A DNA stretch of 64,000 bases, from the NCBI RefSeq assembly GCF_008729015.1, contig NZ_RKSM01000001.1, positions 1,674,001 through 1,738,000 on the forward strand, given 5' to 3'. The DNA comes from Haloarcula sp. CBA1129 (GTDB lineage Archaea > Halobacteriota > Halobacteria > Halobacteriales > Haloarculaceae). A program made the position numbers and the translations under genes. Every line of letters begins with the position of its first letter. The first letter of the stretch is position 1. The notes below the pieces were generated by a model, which searched no databases, had not been told where the DNA came from, and was given only the letters and a program-made list of their open reading frames with translations. Below, piece by piece: positions 27,931 through 37,000 of the stretch.

Positions 27931-28371
27931 ATGGCTTCGGAACGACGCAGCAAGTCACGAGCAGCGCATCAGGCAGGAACTACCACCGACGGTGAGGCGC
28001 CGTGGGCGGACCTCGAGATGACGGTTCCGACCGACCGGGATCACGCGTCGGTCGTCGCCCTCGTGGAGTGTGCTCTCGTCGAACTCACGCACGAAACCGT
28101 GGGGGCCGTCTTCATCTCCCGGCAGGTCGGGCGGTCGACGCGGACGCAGTACGTCGCCGCCGACGATGTCGGCGAGCAGTTCCAGAAACGACACTTCGAC
28201 GACCGGCAGGGCTGGTACGAGACCACCGTCCCTCGACGAGCCGTTCGCGATGAGCTCATCACTCAGCTCACGCGGTCGCCTTCGACGTCGGCGGAGCGGT
28301 CAGGTGAGAGAGCAGCCAGCGAGCCAGATACCTTCGTCGTGAAGTCAGTTCGAAAGCTCCGAACGCCGTAG
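27931..28371 (+). CDS. backbone protein of unknown function
   Basis: 146 residues from ATG 27931. The central half is compact alpha/beta (HASVVALVECALVELTHETVGAVFISRQ, QYVAADDVGEQFQKRHFDDRQGWYETTV), flanked by polar tails. No family recognised. It carries a hairpin leader and is followed ten bases after its stop by the first 42-bp palindrome, the same arrangement as the gene at 63295-63516. Confidence 0.6.
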   Translation: MASERRSKSRAAHQAGTTTDGEAPWADLEMTVPTDRDHASVVALVECALVELTHETVGAVFISRQVGRSTRTQYVAADDVGEQFQKRHFDDRQGWYETTVPRRAVRDELITQLTRSPSTSAERSGERAASEPDTFVVKSVRKLRTP

Positions 28372-28380
28372 CAGCTAGAC

Positions 28381-28422
28381 TTAACCAACATTCCGAACCG
28401 ATACCGACACAATGTTGGTTAA
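28381..28422. repeat. 42-bp palindrome, copy 1 (TTAACCAACATT)
   Basis: Perfect 12-bp arms TTAACCAACATT (28381-28392) and AATGTTGGTTAA (28411-28422), 18-base spacer. Related copies of 41-42 bp are at 51181-51222 and 63526-63566. Confidence 0.75.
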
Positions 28423-28553
28423 CGCTGGGACCGGATCCACTCCCTCGCCCCCACCCACCGCCCGACTCCTCGAGTGAGTGAACCCTGGCGGCCGGTCGGA
28501 TCGAACGGTCGTCGCGACGGGTTTTATCGGGCCGCTACTCTTCGAGAGCGAGT

Positions 28554-29099
28554 ATGGTCGTCGTCGATGAGGTCACCAAACTGAGCGAGCGCCGCACCCA
28601 AACCTCGTCCGAGGCGTTTCCGGACGATGCGCTGGCGTCGATTCGGTCGGCCGTCGAGGCCGTCCCAGCAAGCGTCTTCGACGGGTCGACGAAGCACACA
28701 GAGGTCGGCGGCTTCGATGCCGCGATCGCCGACAAGCTCTCGCAGTACGAGTACGAAGGGGACGCCGCCGGCGGCTACAACCCGAACTGTAAGCTCTGGT
28801 CGCATCAGGGGTTCAACTACAGCGTCGACCTCTACGACGCCGACGCCCGCATCGCCATCGAGGTCGAGAAGAGCGAACGGAAGAACGTTAGCGACGACCT
28901 CCTCAAGTTCCAGAAGGGGTACCGCACCCAGAAGGACGGCCGGTCGAAGATCGAGTTCGGCTGTCTGGTGGTGCCGGTGAACTACCTTGGCCGGCATAAC
29001 CTGTACCAGCACAGTCTGACCAAGCTCGACTTCATGAAGGGCGTCCTGTTCATCGACGACGTCGCCGTCATCGGCTATCGCGACCCGCGACCGGACTGA
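28554..29099 (+). CDS. restriction endonuclease-like protein (BglII-type fold)
   Basis: 181 residues from ATG 28554, preceded at ~30 bases by a TATA-like ttttat. The segment YSVDLYDADARIAIEVEKSERKNV is a PD-(D/E)XK-type core: an Asp (about 92) ending a strand and E-x-E (103/105) on the next, as in BglII, where the third catalytic residue is not Lys. DLLKFQKGY and KIEFGCLVVPVN also fit that family (DLLAF..., IxxGVIITR). No cognate methylase is adjacent. A stand-alone nuclease of the island is likely; substrate unknown. Confidence 0.6.
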   Translation: MVVVDEVTKLSERRTQTSSEAFPDDALASIRSAVEAVPASVFDGSTKHTEVGGFDAAIADKLSQYEYEGDAAGGYNPNCKLWSHQGFNYSVDLYDADARIAIEVEKSERKNVSDDLLKFQKGYRTQKDGRSKIEFGCLVVPVNYLGRHNLYQHSLTKLDFMKGVLFIDDVAVIGYRDPRPD

Positions 29100-29117
29100 T
29101 ACTGTCGGCGCTGACTG

Positions 29118-29147
29118 TTTATCTGCGCCAGGAGGCGTGCAGCGCGC
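29118..29147 (+). promoter_or_regulatory. hairpin leader (family copy 2, weak)
   Basis: TGTTTATC followed by GCGCC-agga-GGCGT (29127-29140), one G-T pair. ATG 33 bases further on at 29173. The weakest member of the family. Confidence 0.4.
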
Positions 29148-29172
29148 AATAGCGTGCGCTGCGTGACTCACC

Positions 29173-29463
29173 ATGCCGGGACCCGATCCGCACGACGACA
29201 CGAGTCGCGACTACGAACGGTTCGAGAAGGAACAGCTCGCCCAGGACCGCGACGCCATCGGCGACGACACGGCGGACGTCGACGACGCGACTGCCCAGAA
29301 CCTGGTCAAGGACCTCATCGACACGGACATCGTCACTCCGGTTCCCGAGGACCAAGTATTGATCCACGAGCCGAGCGGCGCCGCATTCGACTCATCGATA
29401 CAGCTGGCCGTCTTCCACCGTGGCTGGACGGCCGGCCGCGACGCCGCCGGGGAGGGCGAGTGA
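29173..29463 (+). CDS. small acidic backbone protein
   Basis: 96 residues (MPGPDPHDDTSRDYERFEKEQ...). Strongly acidic helices, then a C-terminal part IQLAVFHRGWTAGRDAAGEGE. No family recognised. Its stop overlaps the start of the zinc protein at 29463 (TGATG), so the two are translationally coupled. Confidence 0.6.
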   Translation: MPGPDPHDDTSRDYERFEKEQLAQDRDAIGDDTADVDDATAQNLVKDLIDTDIVTPVPEDQVLIHEPSGAAFDSSIQLAVFHRGWTAGRDAAGEGE

Positions 29464-29789
29464 TGCAGCAGACCCTCGTCGGCTGTGCGTTCTGCGACGC
29501 CCCGCCCGGTACTGAGACTGGCGAAGCCCACACCTGGGGACAGGACGAACGGGTCACTCACCCGATCTGCATCGACTGCGCGATTCAGGCGGAGCCGGAT
29601 CCCGACGAGCGCGATCACGTCGCCTGTGACGGCTGTGGGCTGGTCGTCGACACGCTTGCGGCGCTCACCCGGTTCCGGGTGGAACTCGGGCACCTCGAAG
29701 GGCCGTTGCAGCTGTGCGCCCGCTGTAGTCCGGGCGGGCTCGCGACGTACTGGACACGTGACCTGGAGGAGCATATGGTTGAGCAGTAG
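29463..29789 (+). CDS. zinc-ribbon protein
   Basis: 108 residues from ATG 29463. Four cysteine pairs are visible: CAFC, CIDC, CDGC and CARC, enough for two treble-clef or ribbon zinc sites. The rest is charged and probably helical (RFRVELGHLEGPLQL). Its start overlaps the stop of the previous gene. DNA or protein binding is a guess; nothing catalytic is seen. Confidence 0.65.
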   Translation: MQQTLVGCAFCDAPPGTETGEAHTWGQDERVTHPICIDCAIQAEPDPDERDHVACDGCGLVVDTLAALTRFRVELGHLEGPLQLCARCSPGGLATYWTRDLEEHMVEQ

Positions 29790-29873
29790 TTGGCTTCTCA
29801 CCCGATAGCCCCGCGCACCATCACGTTGAAATACGCCGATACACCTAATACATTCACCGACAAAGAAATACAT

Positions 29874-30239
29874 ATGCCCATCGACATCGAGACCTTCGAA
29901 GCCTCCCCCGAGGACCACCTCCAGCGCTCCGGGGAGACGAACGCGGACCGCGTGATGCGCTTCCTCGCTGCGCACCCTGACCAGGCGTTCACGCAGAGCG
30001 AGATTCGCGACGCAACTGACGTCAAAGCAGGGAGCATCAGTGTCGTCCTCTCCCGCCTCGAAGACCGAGGGCTCGTCCGGCACAAGGGCAATTACTGGGC
30101 GCTCGGTGAGGTCGATGATGTCGCCGCGTACGCCAGCATGCTCGAGAGTACGCGAGCGGCCAACGACCGTTTCGGTGAAGAGGACATAGACGAATGGTTG
30201 GAGCACGCTGTCGACGACGAGGACGAGGCGACTGAATGA
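29874..30239 (+). CDS. winged-helix antitoxin/regulator
   Basis: 121 residues from ATG 29874 (an upstream frame to 29790 lacks homology). A MarR-like winged helix occupies about residues 22-75: ADRVMRFLAAHPDQAFTQSEIRDATDVKAGSISVVLSRLEDRGLVRHKGNYWALG. The acidic C-terminal tail (EEDIDEWLEHAVDDEDEATE) is suited to neutralise a basic toxin. Its stop overlaps the start of the MazF-like gene (ATGA), the standard arrangement for an antitoxin-toxin pair; the complex would repress its own promoter. Confidence 0.75.
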   Translation: MPIDIETFEASPEDHLQRSGETNADRVMRFLAAHPDQAFTQSEIRDATDVKAGSISVVLSRLEDRGLVRHKGNYWALGEVDDVAAYASMLESTRAANDRFGEEDIDEWLEHAVDDEDEATE

Positions 30240-30577
30240 GCTATCAGCGTGGGGATGTCGTCTGGGGACCTGACCCGTTCAAGTCGGGAGAGAACCCTCG
30301 TCCGTGGCTGATTCTCAACAACGACACGCATCCATTCGGTGAAGAGGAGTATATGACGGTCACACTAACGACGACACCCCACGACGAGGGGATTCCCCTC
30401 GACGACACCGACTGGGTCGAGGGCGGGATGCCTCGGCAGAGCTACGCCTCGCCGTGGGCCGTCGCGTCGCCGAAGCACGCCGCGATTGTTCGACGCCAGG
30501 GCCGCCTCGAGGAGTCGTTCGTCCAGACCGTCGTCGACGCACTCGAAGCGTATCTCGAATCACCGACCGAGGACTGA
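30236..30577 (+). CDS. MazF/PemK-family toxin
   Basis: 113 residues. The MazF fold start is clear: YQRGDVVWGPDPFKSGENPRPWLILNND, with the loop G-x-x-R-P-W-L-I and then MTVTLTTTPHD; the later strand PSHAAIV-type reads ASPKHAAIVRRQGRLEE. MazF proteins are ribosome-independent mRNA endonucleases. It is the second gene of a pair with the winged-helix protein and probably helps maintain the island. Confidence 0.8.
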   Translation: MSYQRGDVVWGPDPFKSGENPRPWLILNNDTHPFGEEEYMTVTLTTTPHDEGIPLDDTDWVEGGMPRQSYASPWAVASPKHAAIVRRQGRLEESFVQTVVDALEAYLESPTED

Positions 30578-30591
30578 CCGATCACACGACC

Positions 30592-30897
30592 GTGTACGAC
30601 GTCCAAGAACGAACTGGCAATCCCGCGCATGCATCTGTCGACAGGGTTTGTGAGCGACTGCTCGACCGTGCGGCTACTCCGCGAACGGATCACCCGGATG
30701 CACATCTCGATGAAACGATGGCCACGGTTGTCGATCGATACGGGGACGCAGTCGTCCAGGCGGTCATCCGCCGGATCCTCGTCGACGGCGTCCCGTTTCG
30801 GACGGCTGCTGCAGATCACGATGTGGCGGCACTGGATGGTGTTCGGATCGGAACTGTCGCAACGCAGGTTCTCCGTGAACTGAACACGGACCCGTAG
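30592..30897 (+). CDS. small protein downstream of the toxin pair
   Basis: 101 residues if read from GTG 30592, 14 bases after the toxin stop. The translation (VYDVQERTGNPAHASVDRVCERLLDRAA..., then VVQAVIRRILVDGVPFRTAAADHDVAALDG) is helical and charged with good haloarchaeal codons. No family recognised. The frame remains open upstream inside the toxin gene, so the start is uncertain. Confidence 0.45.
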   Translation: MYDVQERTGNPAHASVDRVCERLLDRAATPRTDHPDAHLDETMATVVDRYGDAVVQAVIRRILVDGVPFRTAAADHDVAALDGVRIGTVATQVLRELNTDP

Positions 30898-31456
30898 CCG
30901 TCTTTGAAAGCCCTCGGCCGCTCGACGTCCCGCGACCGCCGCTGCGCTCCTCGTCCCTGCGGTGCTTGCGGGGTCGGGGGACGATCGAGACGGCCTCGCC
31001 CTTTCTGAGTCCGCCAGGACTGTAGATGGCTCACCGAGCAATGTGGCCGGTTGGACAGGTGTGTACGTAGCGGCCCGCCCCGCTCGCCGCTGCCGCCCTC
31101 CGCGTCGCTCGCGACCGACCATTCCGGGCGTGCGGGCGCTCTCCGCACCGCCCGCGCCCGTTCCGGGCTAAAGTGAATCTGGCCTCGACGCCAGCGGGTA
31201 AGCGCGGGGGGTTGCGCGGCGTGGCTGCTCACCCCCCACGCTTTCTCCGCTGGTCGCTCGCTTCGGGCGGGTCGGCGCGCGGTGCTGGTTGGGGCCACCT
31301 CATGCAGGCGCGCTCTCGCTCGCGCCCGGTAGGGCGCTCGCGAAGGCGCGAGCGAGAGCGCGCAGATGGTTCTGTCGGTCGTTGTCGTCGGAAAACCGCG
31401 ATGTAGGAGCATCGCGGAGTCGGCGCGTGAGCGCCTTCGGAATCAGGTCGATTCCA
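30898..31456. other. GC-rich intergenic with a 19-bp inverted repeat
   Basis: About 560 bases with no trusted frame and strings of cgctcg/gcgagc. It contains a perfect 19-bp inverted repeat, left arm 31308-31326 (GCGCGCTCTCGCTCGCGCC), right arm 31345-31363, 18-base spacer, 94 bases before the OB-fold gene. Its position before a single-strand-binding protein suggests a replication or regulatory site, but this is speculation. Confidence 0.5.
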
Positions 31457-32356
31457 ATGTCTAGTAACAACGCTAGCGGAAAGGTCGTTTCGGTCGATGA
31501 ACAGGCATTCGAGAAAGCGGGCGGTCAGGCAGTCGATGAAGACGGCTTCCCAGTCGTCGACGAGACGCCGGAGTTCGAGGCCGCGGTCGAGCAGGAGACC
31601 CAGGCGAAGGTGGATGCGAACCACCCGGACGGAATCGCAGACACGAGCGAGGACCGAATTCACGGTGTCACCCTCGAACAGGAAGAGCGCATTCGGGCGC
31701 GGGAAGCCGAACTGGAGCGCATCAGTGCCCAAGCCGAGCTGGGAACGCAGGACGGTCGCGAGCAGCGCACGCGAGAGGTCGCCGCGCAAGGAAGCAAGCA
31801 GCGCCGGCGGGAGTTCCAGAAGCGGGCCGCGATCGTGGACCCGATGGCCGACCCCGAACGGGATGATCCTCGCACGGAACTTTCCCAGGATGAACTGGCG
31901 ACGGTGAACACCGAGGCAGACAGGCTCGCGACGCGGGTGGATGGCTGGTCGCGTGCGGCGATCAGTCGACGCCTGGCCGAAGCAGTCGTTGACGGCACGG
32001 ACATGACGAGTGCGGTCGTGCGGGTGTTCGAGGAGTTGCAGACGGCCCCGGGGGGCACCGTGCCCATCGACGCCCTCGAGGACGTCGATCGCGGCACGGT
32101 CACGATCGAAGGTCGTGTGGAGACGCTCTGGGACAGTGATTCGCCGGCCATCCAACAAGTCGGGCTAATCGCGGACGAGAGCGGGCAAACGAAGGTGACA
32201 ATCTGGAAGGCATCGGACGCGCCGTGGATCGAGGAAGGCGAGAAGGTGCGCATCCACGAAGCGGCCACGAACTGGTACGAGGGCCGGATCTCGGTGGCCG
32301 TGACGGGGTGGAGCATCATCCACTTCCCGGAGCGCGGTCGCTGGTGGGAAGCATAG
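31457..32356 (+). CDS. RPA-like OB-fold single-strand DNA-binding protein
   Basis: 299 residues from ATG 31457. The first ~130 residues are an acidic, coiled-coil-like region (EERIRAREAELERISAQAEL, QGSKQRRREFQKRA). The C-terminal ~100 form an OB fold of the RPA type: VTIEGRVETLWDSDSPAIQQVGLIADESGQTKVTIW, then EEGEKVRIHEAATNWYEGRISVAVTG. The closing FPERGRWWEA and its 3' flank recur, degraded, at 37826-37970. Such proteins are regular parts of haloarchaeal plasmids, where they coat single strands in replication or transfer. Confidence 0.75.
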   Translation: MSSNNASGKVVSVDEQAFEKAGGQAVDEDGFPVVDETPEFEAAVEQETQAKVDANHPDGIADTSEDRIHGVTLEQEERIRAREAELERISAQAELGTQDGREQRTREVAAQGSKQRRREFQKRAAIVDPMADPERDDPRTELSQDELATVNTEADRLATRVDGWSRAAISRRLAEAVVDGTDMTSAVVRVFEELQTAPGGTVPIDALEDVDRGTVTIEGRVETLWDSDSPAIQQVGLIADESGQTKVTIWKASDAPWIEEGEKVRIHEAATNWYEGRISVAVTGWSIIHFPERGRWWEA

Positions 32357-32471
32357 CCAGTCGGAGCTGCCTTCTTTTTTGCTGTGTGCCGGACCGACCC
32401 AGACCCCACCGCCCCACCCTCCGCTCCGTGCTCGCTCCTACCGTCGCTGCGCGCGCAGCCACGACCTTACG
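32321..32471. repeat. ~150-bp direct repeat, copy A
   Basis: Covers the last ~36 bases of the OB-fold gene and ~115 bases of its 3' flank (..ttcttttttgctgtgtgccggaccgacccag..). Its partner is at 37826-37970. The two share long identical blocks including the 3' coding end, the T6 tract and gccggaccgacccaga. Confidence 0.7.
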
Positions 32472-32527
32472 CACCAGTCCAACATTTATCCGGGAAACCG
32501 CGGGAAGGGATGTGCGACCCGAGCGGG

Positions 32528-32556
32528 TTTATCGAGCCCCAGAGGGGTGCGGGCGC
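32528..32556 (+). promoter_or_regulatory. hairpin leader (family copy 3)
   Basis: tttatcga, then GCCC (32536-32539) / GGGC (32551-32554) around cagaggggtgc. The HNH gene ATG follows at 32583. Confidence 0.55.
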
Positions 32557-32582
32557 GACAACATCGCGCTCTTGAATCAACC

Positions 32583-33554
32583 ATGTCCAATGATTCGCAT
32601 GAGTACGTCTGTGAATTCTGTGGGGAAGACTTCGAAACAGGGAGCAAGAAAGCCGGACATATCTCGTGGTATCACCGCGATGATCGCCAAGAAGAGGACT
32701 TGATAACCGAACTCCAACGGCTTGCCACCGAGAAAGGGCATCCGCCGGAGATGAGTGAGATGGACACCGAGGGAGAGTACTCGCGAAGTACGTATCTGAG
32801 TCACTTTGGAACGTGGAATGACGCGCTACGGGCAGCAGGTCTCGAGGTCAGACGTCCCACAAACGTCCCGAAAGACCGGATTATCGAAGCCATCCAGGCG
32901 CTTGCCGACCAACTCGGCCATCCACCAACGGTCGACGAGATGAACAACCACGGGAAGTACTCGCGGAAGACCGCCAGCAAGCGGTTTGGCAGCTGGAACG
33001 ACGCTCTACGGAGTGCTGGGTTCGAACCAAATAACGAAGAAATCCCACGGGAAGACCTTCTTGCAGAGATTCACCGACTCACAGAGGAGCTCGGTCACGT
33101 CCCAGCCATTGCTGATTTAGACGAGCACGGCCAATACTCGATCAAGGGCTATCTTCGAGAGTTCGGTGGATGGGATGCAGCAATCACGACGGCAGGCTAC
33201 GAACCACATACTCCGTTTCGCGGCTCTGACCATCCGCGGTGGGTCGGTGGCAAAGAGCGGGATCGCTTGTGGTATGGGCCAAAGTGGAGTCAGCAGCGTG
33301 AACGAGCAGTACAACGAGATGGGTTCGAGTGCCAGCGGCCGAACTGTGACCACACACGGGCAAGCCACCGGAACCAGTACGGACGCGACCTCCACGTACA
33401 CCATATTGTTCCGCTGCGGTCATTCCGAGACGAGAATGGAGAGATCGACTACGAGCAAGCGAATGCACTCGAAAATCTAGTCACACTCTGTATTGAGCAT
33501 CACGCGCGGTGGGAGCAGATTTCACCACTACAGCCTGACGTTCGACATTCGTAG
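32583..33554 (+). CDS. HNH endonuclease with three homing-endonuclease-associated repeats
   Basis: 323 residues from ATG 32583, which the hairpin leader supports. N-terminal C2H2-like finger (YVCEFCGEDFETGSKKAGHISWYH). Then three ~50-residue repeats at about 37-88, 97-147 and 154-206, each of the form ...LxxxxGHPPxxxEM..GxYSxxTxxxxFGxWNDALRxAG, the DNA-reading repeats seen beside homing nucleases. The C-terminus is an HNH domain: CQRPNCDH, LHVHHIVPL, NALENLVTLCIEHH. Probably a selfish or defence nuclease. Confidence 0.85.
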   Translation: MSNDSHEYVCEFCGEDFETGSKKAGHISWYHRDDRQEEDLITELQRLATEKGHPPEMSEMDTEGEYSRSTYLSHFGTWNDALRAAGLEVRRPTNVPKDRIIEAIQALADQLGHPPTVDEMNNHGKYSRKTASKRFGSWNDALRSAGFEPNNEEIPREDLLAEIHRLTEELGHVPAIADLDEHGQYSIKGYLREFGGWDAAITTAGYEPHTPFRGSDHPRWVGGKERDRLWYGPKWSQQRERAVQRDGFECQRPNCDHTRASHRNQYGRDLHVHHIVPLRSFRDENGEIDYEQANALENLVTLCIEHHARWEQISPLQPDVRHS

Positions 33555-33634
33555 CCAGCTAATAACGTCAGAACTCGTCTAAACCCTTAGTCCACATCTG
33601 CGGTTGACTTGTGGTGAATCCGCATATGGAGATG

Positions 33635-33663
33635 TTTTTGCGCCCTCAGGAGGGCTGGAGGGC
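33635..33663 (+). promoter_or_regulatory. hairpin leader (family copy 4)
   Basis: gtttttgc then GCCCTC (33642-33647) / GAGGGC (33658-33663), loop aggagggctg. ATG at 33690. Confidence 0.6.
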
Positions 33664-33689
33664 ATCTGTTCGGTCCTCCGGAACTCGTT

Positions 33690-34079
33690 ATGAACAACCA
33701 GCATTCAACGACAAGCCGTGAGCGGCTACGAATGCATCTGGTACAGGCATTGACCCGTGCAGAATCAGACGCTGTTCAGCAGCATCTTAGAGCCGCGTTA
33801 GAAGAGTGGGAGCCCCAACCGCCAACGCACATGCAGGAGTGCCCAGTCTGTGGGAAGGTCGGGTTATCCGAACGAATTCAGCAGCATCGGTGCGGGAGAC
33901 AAGGCAGAGACGGTTACGGAGAAACTGGATTTATTCGTCATAGTACATCTCTTCTTGCCTCTCTACACTATCTAGGAGGTGGTCTTCAGCTTCTTCAGCG
34001 AACAGTCGGACAGAGGATGGAAGTGAAGGATCTTCTTGCCAGTCGCGGAGCATCTCTATCTCGTCTTCCTTTTTGCTGA
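33690..34079 (+). pseudogene. backbone gene truncated by the STAND cargo
   Basis: The first ~75 codons (MNNQHSTTSRERLRMHLVQAL..., ALEEWEPQPP, then the zinc-ribbon half CPVCGKVGLSERIQQHRCG) look like a genuine backbone protein with a hairpin leader. From about 33925 the frame runs antisense into the end of the STAND gene and the translation turns nonsensical. I infer that the cargo replaced its 3' end. The listed end is only the next stop. Confidence 0.55.
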
Positions 34080-37000
34080 CCCCGGACAGACTCCGAGTAG
34101 CGAGAGCGTCTGTGTATAGAGCTCCATGAATCACGCTTGAAACGGATTCTGCATCTCGGATGTCGTTAACGCCTTCGGTCACAACTTTACGGTAGATTTT
34201 CTCTGTGTTCTCGGTTACGGGGAGGAACTTGCAATACCAGATGACTCGGAGTAACTGGTCCTCAGAGCAATCTGGGATTCTTGCTACGAGTCGTTCAGCA
34301 ATATCTGCTATGGGGAAGCATGCGGTGAGGTCTGAAAACGCCATAGGGGTGTAGTAGTCGGTGTCGAGAATCCGTTGGCAGACTTTGTTTACTGCGGCGT
34401 CGTAGCTGTCCGCTTCTTTCATCCGGTCTGTTTCTACATCCAGGTGTGTCGGTAGGAGTGATAGGCCGGTGTATTCGTTTTCCAGTCGTTGGAGAGTGAA
34501 GTTGACGAACTGTTCTGGGTTTCGCTCAGCGACTTCTGCGATTACGAGTTGAACGCTGTGTGGTTCCGAGGCCAGGTTTTCTCTTTTCTCGGCGTAGTCT
34601 AACACCCCTTCGAGAATTTCTCCATCTACGTTCTCTGAGTCATCATTGTGTAACGGGAGGGGACGCAGCACCATTTCTACCGACTGCGAGTCAAGTGATT
34701 CTGCATCGTGTAGAAGCGTGCGAAGCACTGATTCTGTCCATTCTTGGTGGTCGTCCCAGTACCCGTTCAAAACTTGGCTTAGACCGGAGATAAGTTCCGG
34801 AGAGTACGGAGAGTGGTTTTCTAGTAGTTCTTCGGTTTTCTCTTGTACGTAGTCTAGATCCTCTGTGGCTAGTGACCGGAGACCGGCTGGAGCCAGGCTG
34901 AACCGTTCTTCTTCGATATACTGGTTGACGAAGTCCTTTCCCTTCTCAGGGTCAGCAGAGCAGATCCCCATCAAGACGTGCGGTTTGTAGGGTGTGAGAT
35001 CGGGATCATCTGCTTCGAGAAGTTGTTCGCCGAAATCCGGGCGCTCATCTGCGAGTATCATGAAGAACCGATTGAATGAGGAGTCCCGAATTCCTGCGAC
35101 AATATCCTTGAAGTCGCCTGGTTCGAGTTCCTCTTCATCGATTCCTTCTGCGAAGCTCCGGATTTCAGCTTCCCGTTCCTCCATCTTTTTCGGCCCCCCG
35201 CGCCGCATTTGTTGAAGAAGTTGGTACCGCTCGTTATCCTCTAATTCTTCCTGGAGTTCCTGGGTTTCCTCTTCGATTCCAAGTTTATCCGCATTTTCTC
35301 GCTTGGCTAACCGGCTCAGTGCATCGATACATGGCAAGTCTTCGTCTTCGGAGACGTATTCAGCGGCGAATTCGAGTACTCGGGCCAGTTCCTTCTGGTT
35401 GAATACTTCTTGGTGTTCGTCGTAATACCGGGCCTGCGAGTTCTCGAAACTCCCGAGTTTCTCGGCAGCAGTTTTCCGTATCTCCGGGTGTGGATCTTCC
35501 TGGATTATCTCGATGAGAAGAGCGACTGCTTGTTCGCGGAGTTCCAGCCAGGGCTCCGTAACAGGGACTTTCCCCTGCCAGGATCGCATCTGGGAACTGT
35601 TGATTGGGTCGACAGAGAAATCGTGTATTTCGGTGCTTGAAACCTCTCCGATGACATCAAGCAGATCAAGTCTGAGTTCGTCGTCGAGATCTCCCGAGAG
35701 GAAGTGTTCACCGACCACTCCCAGAATCTTCTGCTGGGCCCCCGGAGATTTATTGAATCCTGGCCGCAGCGCCTGCCGTAGTTTTTGATCAGCGCTACCG
35801 GTCTGGAGCTGTGACTGAGGCGGATAATTAACTGCAATCCAGAGCAGCCACCACGTGGCGTCTTCTGGCTCTCCCTGTAAGGCGTTGGAAAGCAGGTCGG
35901 TTGACTCTATAATGAGATCTCCTGCTGGAGAAGCGGTATACATCGAGCTCCGGAAAAGCTGTTCTTCATCCGGGTCTTCTGGTAGTTCTTTGCGGTGTGC
36001 AGCTTTGACGAGTTCTATTGCGTAATGGGGATGCGTTGACGCCAGAATCTTGAACCGGCGAAGAAGTCGGACTCTTTTTGCGAATCCGTATTCGCCTATG
36101 TTCTCTATCTCCGTATTTAGAGCGTCTCGAATCGTTTTCCGGGCCTCTCTACAGTTGTAGCGTCGGTGAATTATCGCTAGCTGGTTGATCTGATTCTTTC
36201 CGGTGAACTCACTGAAGTTGTCGTAGATTTCGTCTTGGTAATCGCGTGGGGAGTCGGAGAAGAAGCTGTTGTAGACAATGTATTCTTGGAGCGCATCAGG
36301 CTGGACAGTTAGACGGTTCGAATGCTCGGCCACGAGTCCGATGTTTTCAGTCAGTATTTCCCTTAGCTCGATCTCGGTGGACCTGTCCACCGATATAGCT
36401 TCTCTGAACTGCTGTAGCAGGTCCTCATTGTTCGTGTCCAGTTCACCGATGGCAGAAAGATACTTGACGTAGGTCTCCAGCTTCTGCGGATTGCCAACTC
36501 CTTGTTGCTCCCCCAATTTCTGGATGTCGGAAAGAACGTCTTCGAAGACGGTTTCAAGTGATTCATCCTGGGCAACAGGGTCTGATGTATGTTCGTCGCC
36601 GGAGAACTGCTCCGCAAGGAGATGGGCGAAAAGAGGCAGGCCCTCACTTATCGATACGATCTGATCAAGTGTAGTCGGGTGAGTAACCCCGTAATATTCT
36701 CGTAAGATTTCGTGGACGTCCTCCGTGTTCAACGGCTGAAGTTCGACTGTCTCCGTTTCTACATCATTGAATCGGTTGCCGTAATCTTGTAGTGAGGAGA
36801 TGAAATGCGGTCTCTCTGCAAATATGAGTTTGAGATGGGGCTGGTACTGTTCTGCGAGGTCGAACAGACGCTTGATCTGGTTCGCGTTCCGGGCATCGTC
36901 TACGAAGAGTAGAGTGTTCCTCTCATCCTCCAGTTCGAGTTCCTCCAGTCCGTCATCGATGTTTCCGGCGTGTATATCTGTCCAGTATACCTGCCAGTCC

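Noticed and set aside
29211-30206. 331-codon leftward frame
   Set aside because: It covers three rightward genes with better codon use, including the coupled zinc protein and antitoxin.
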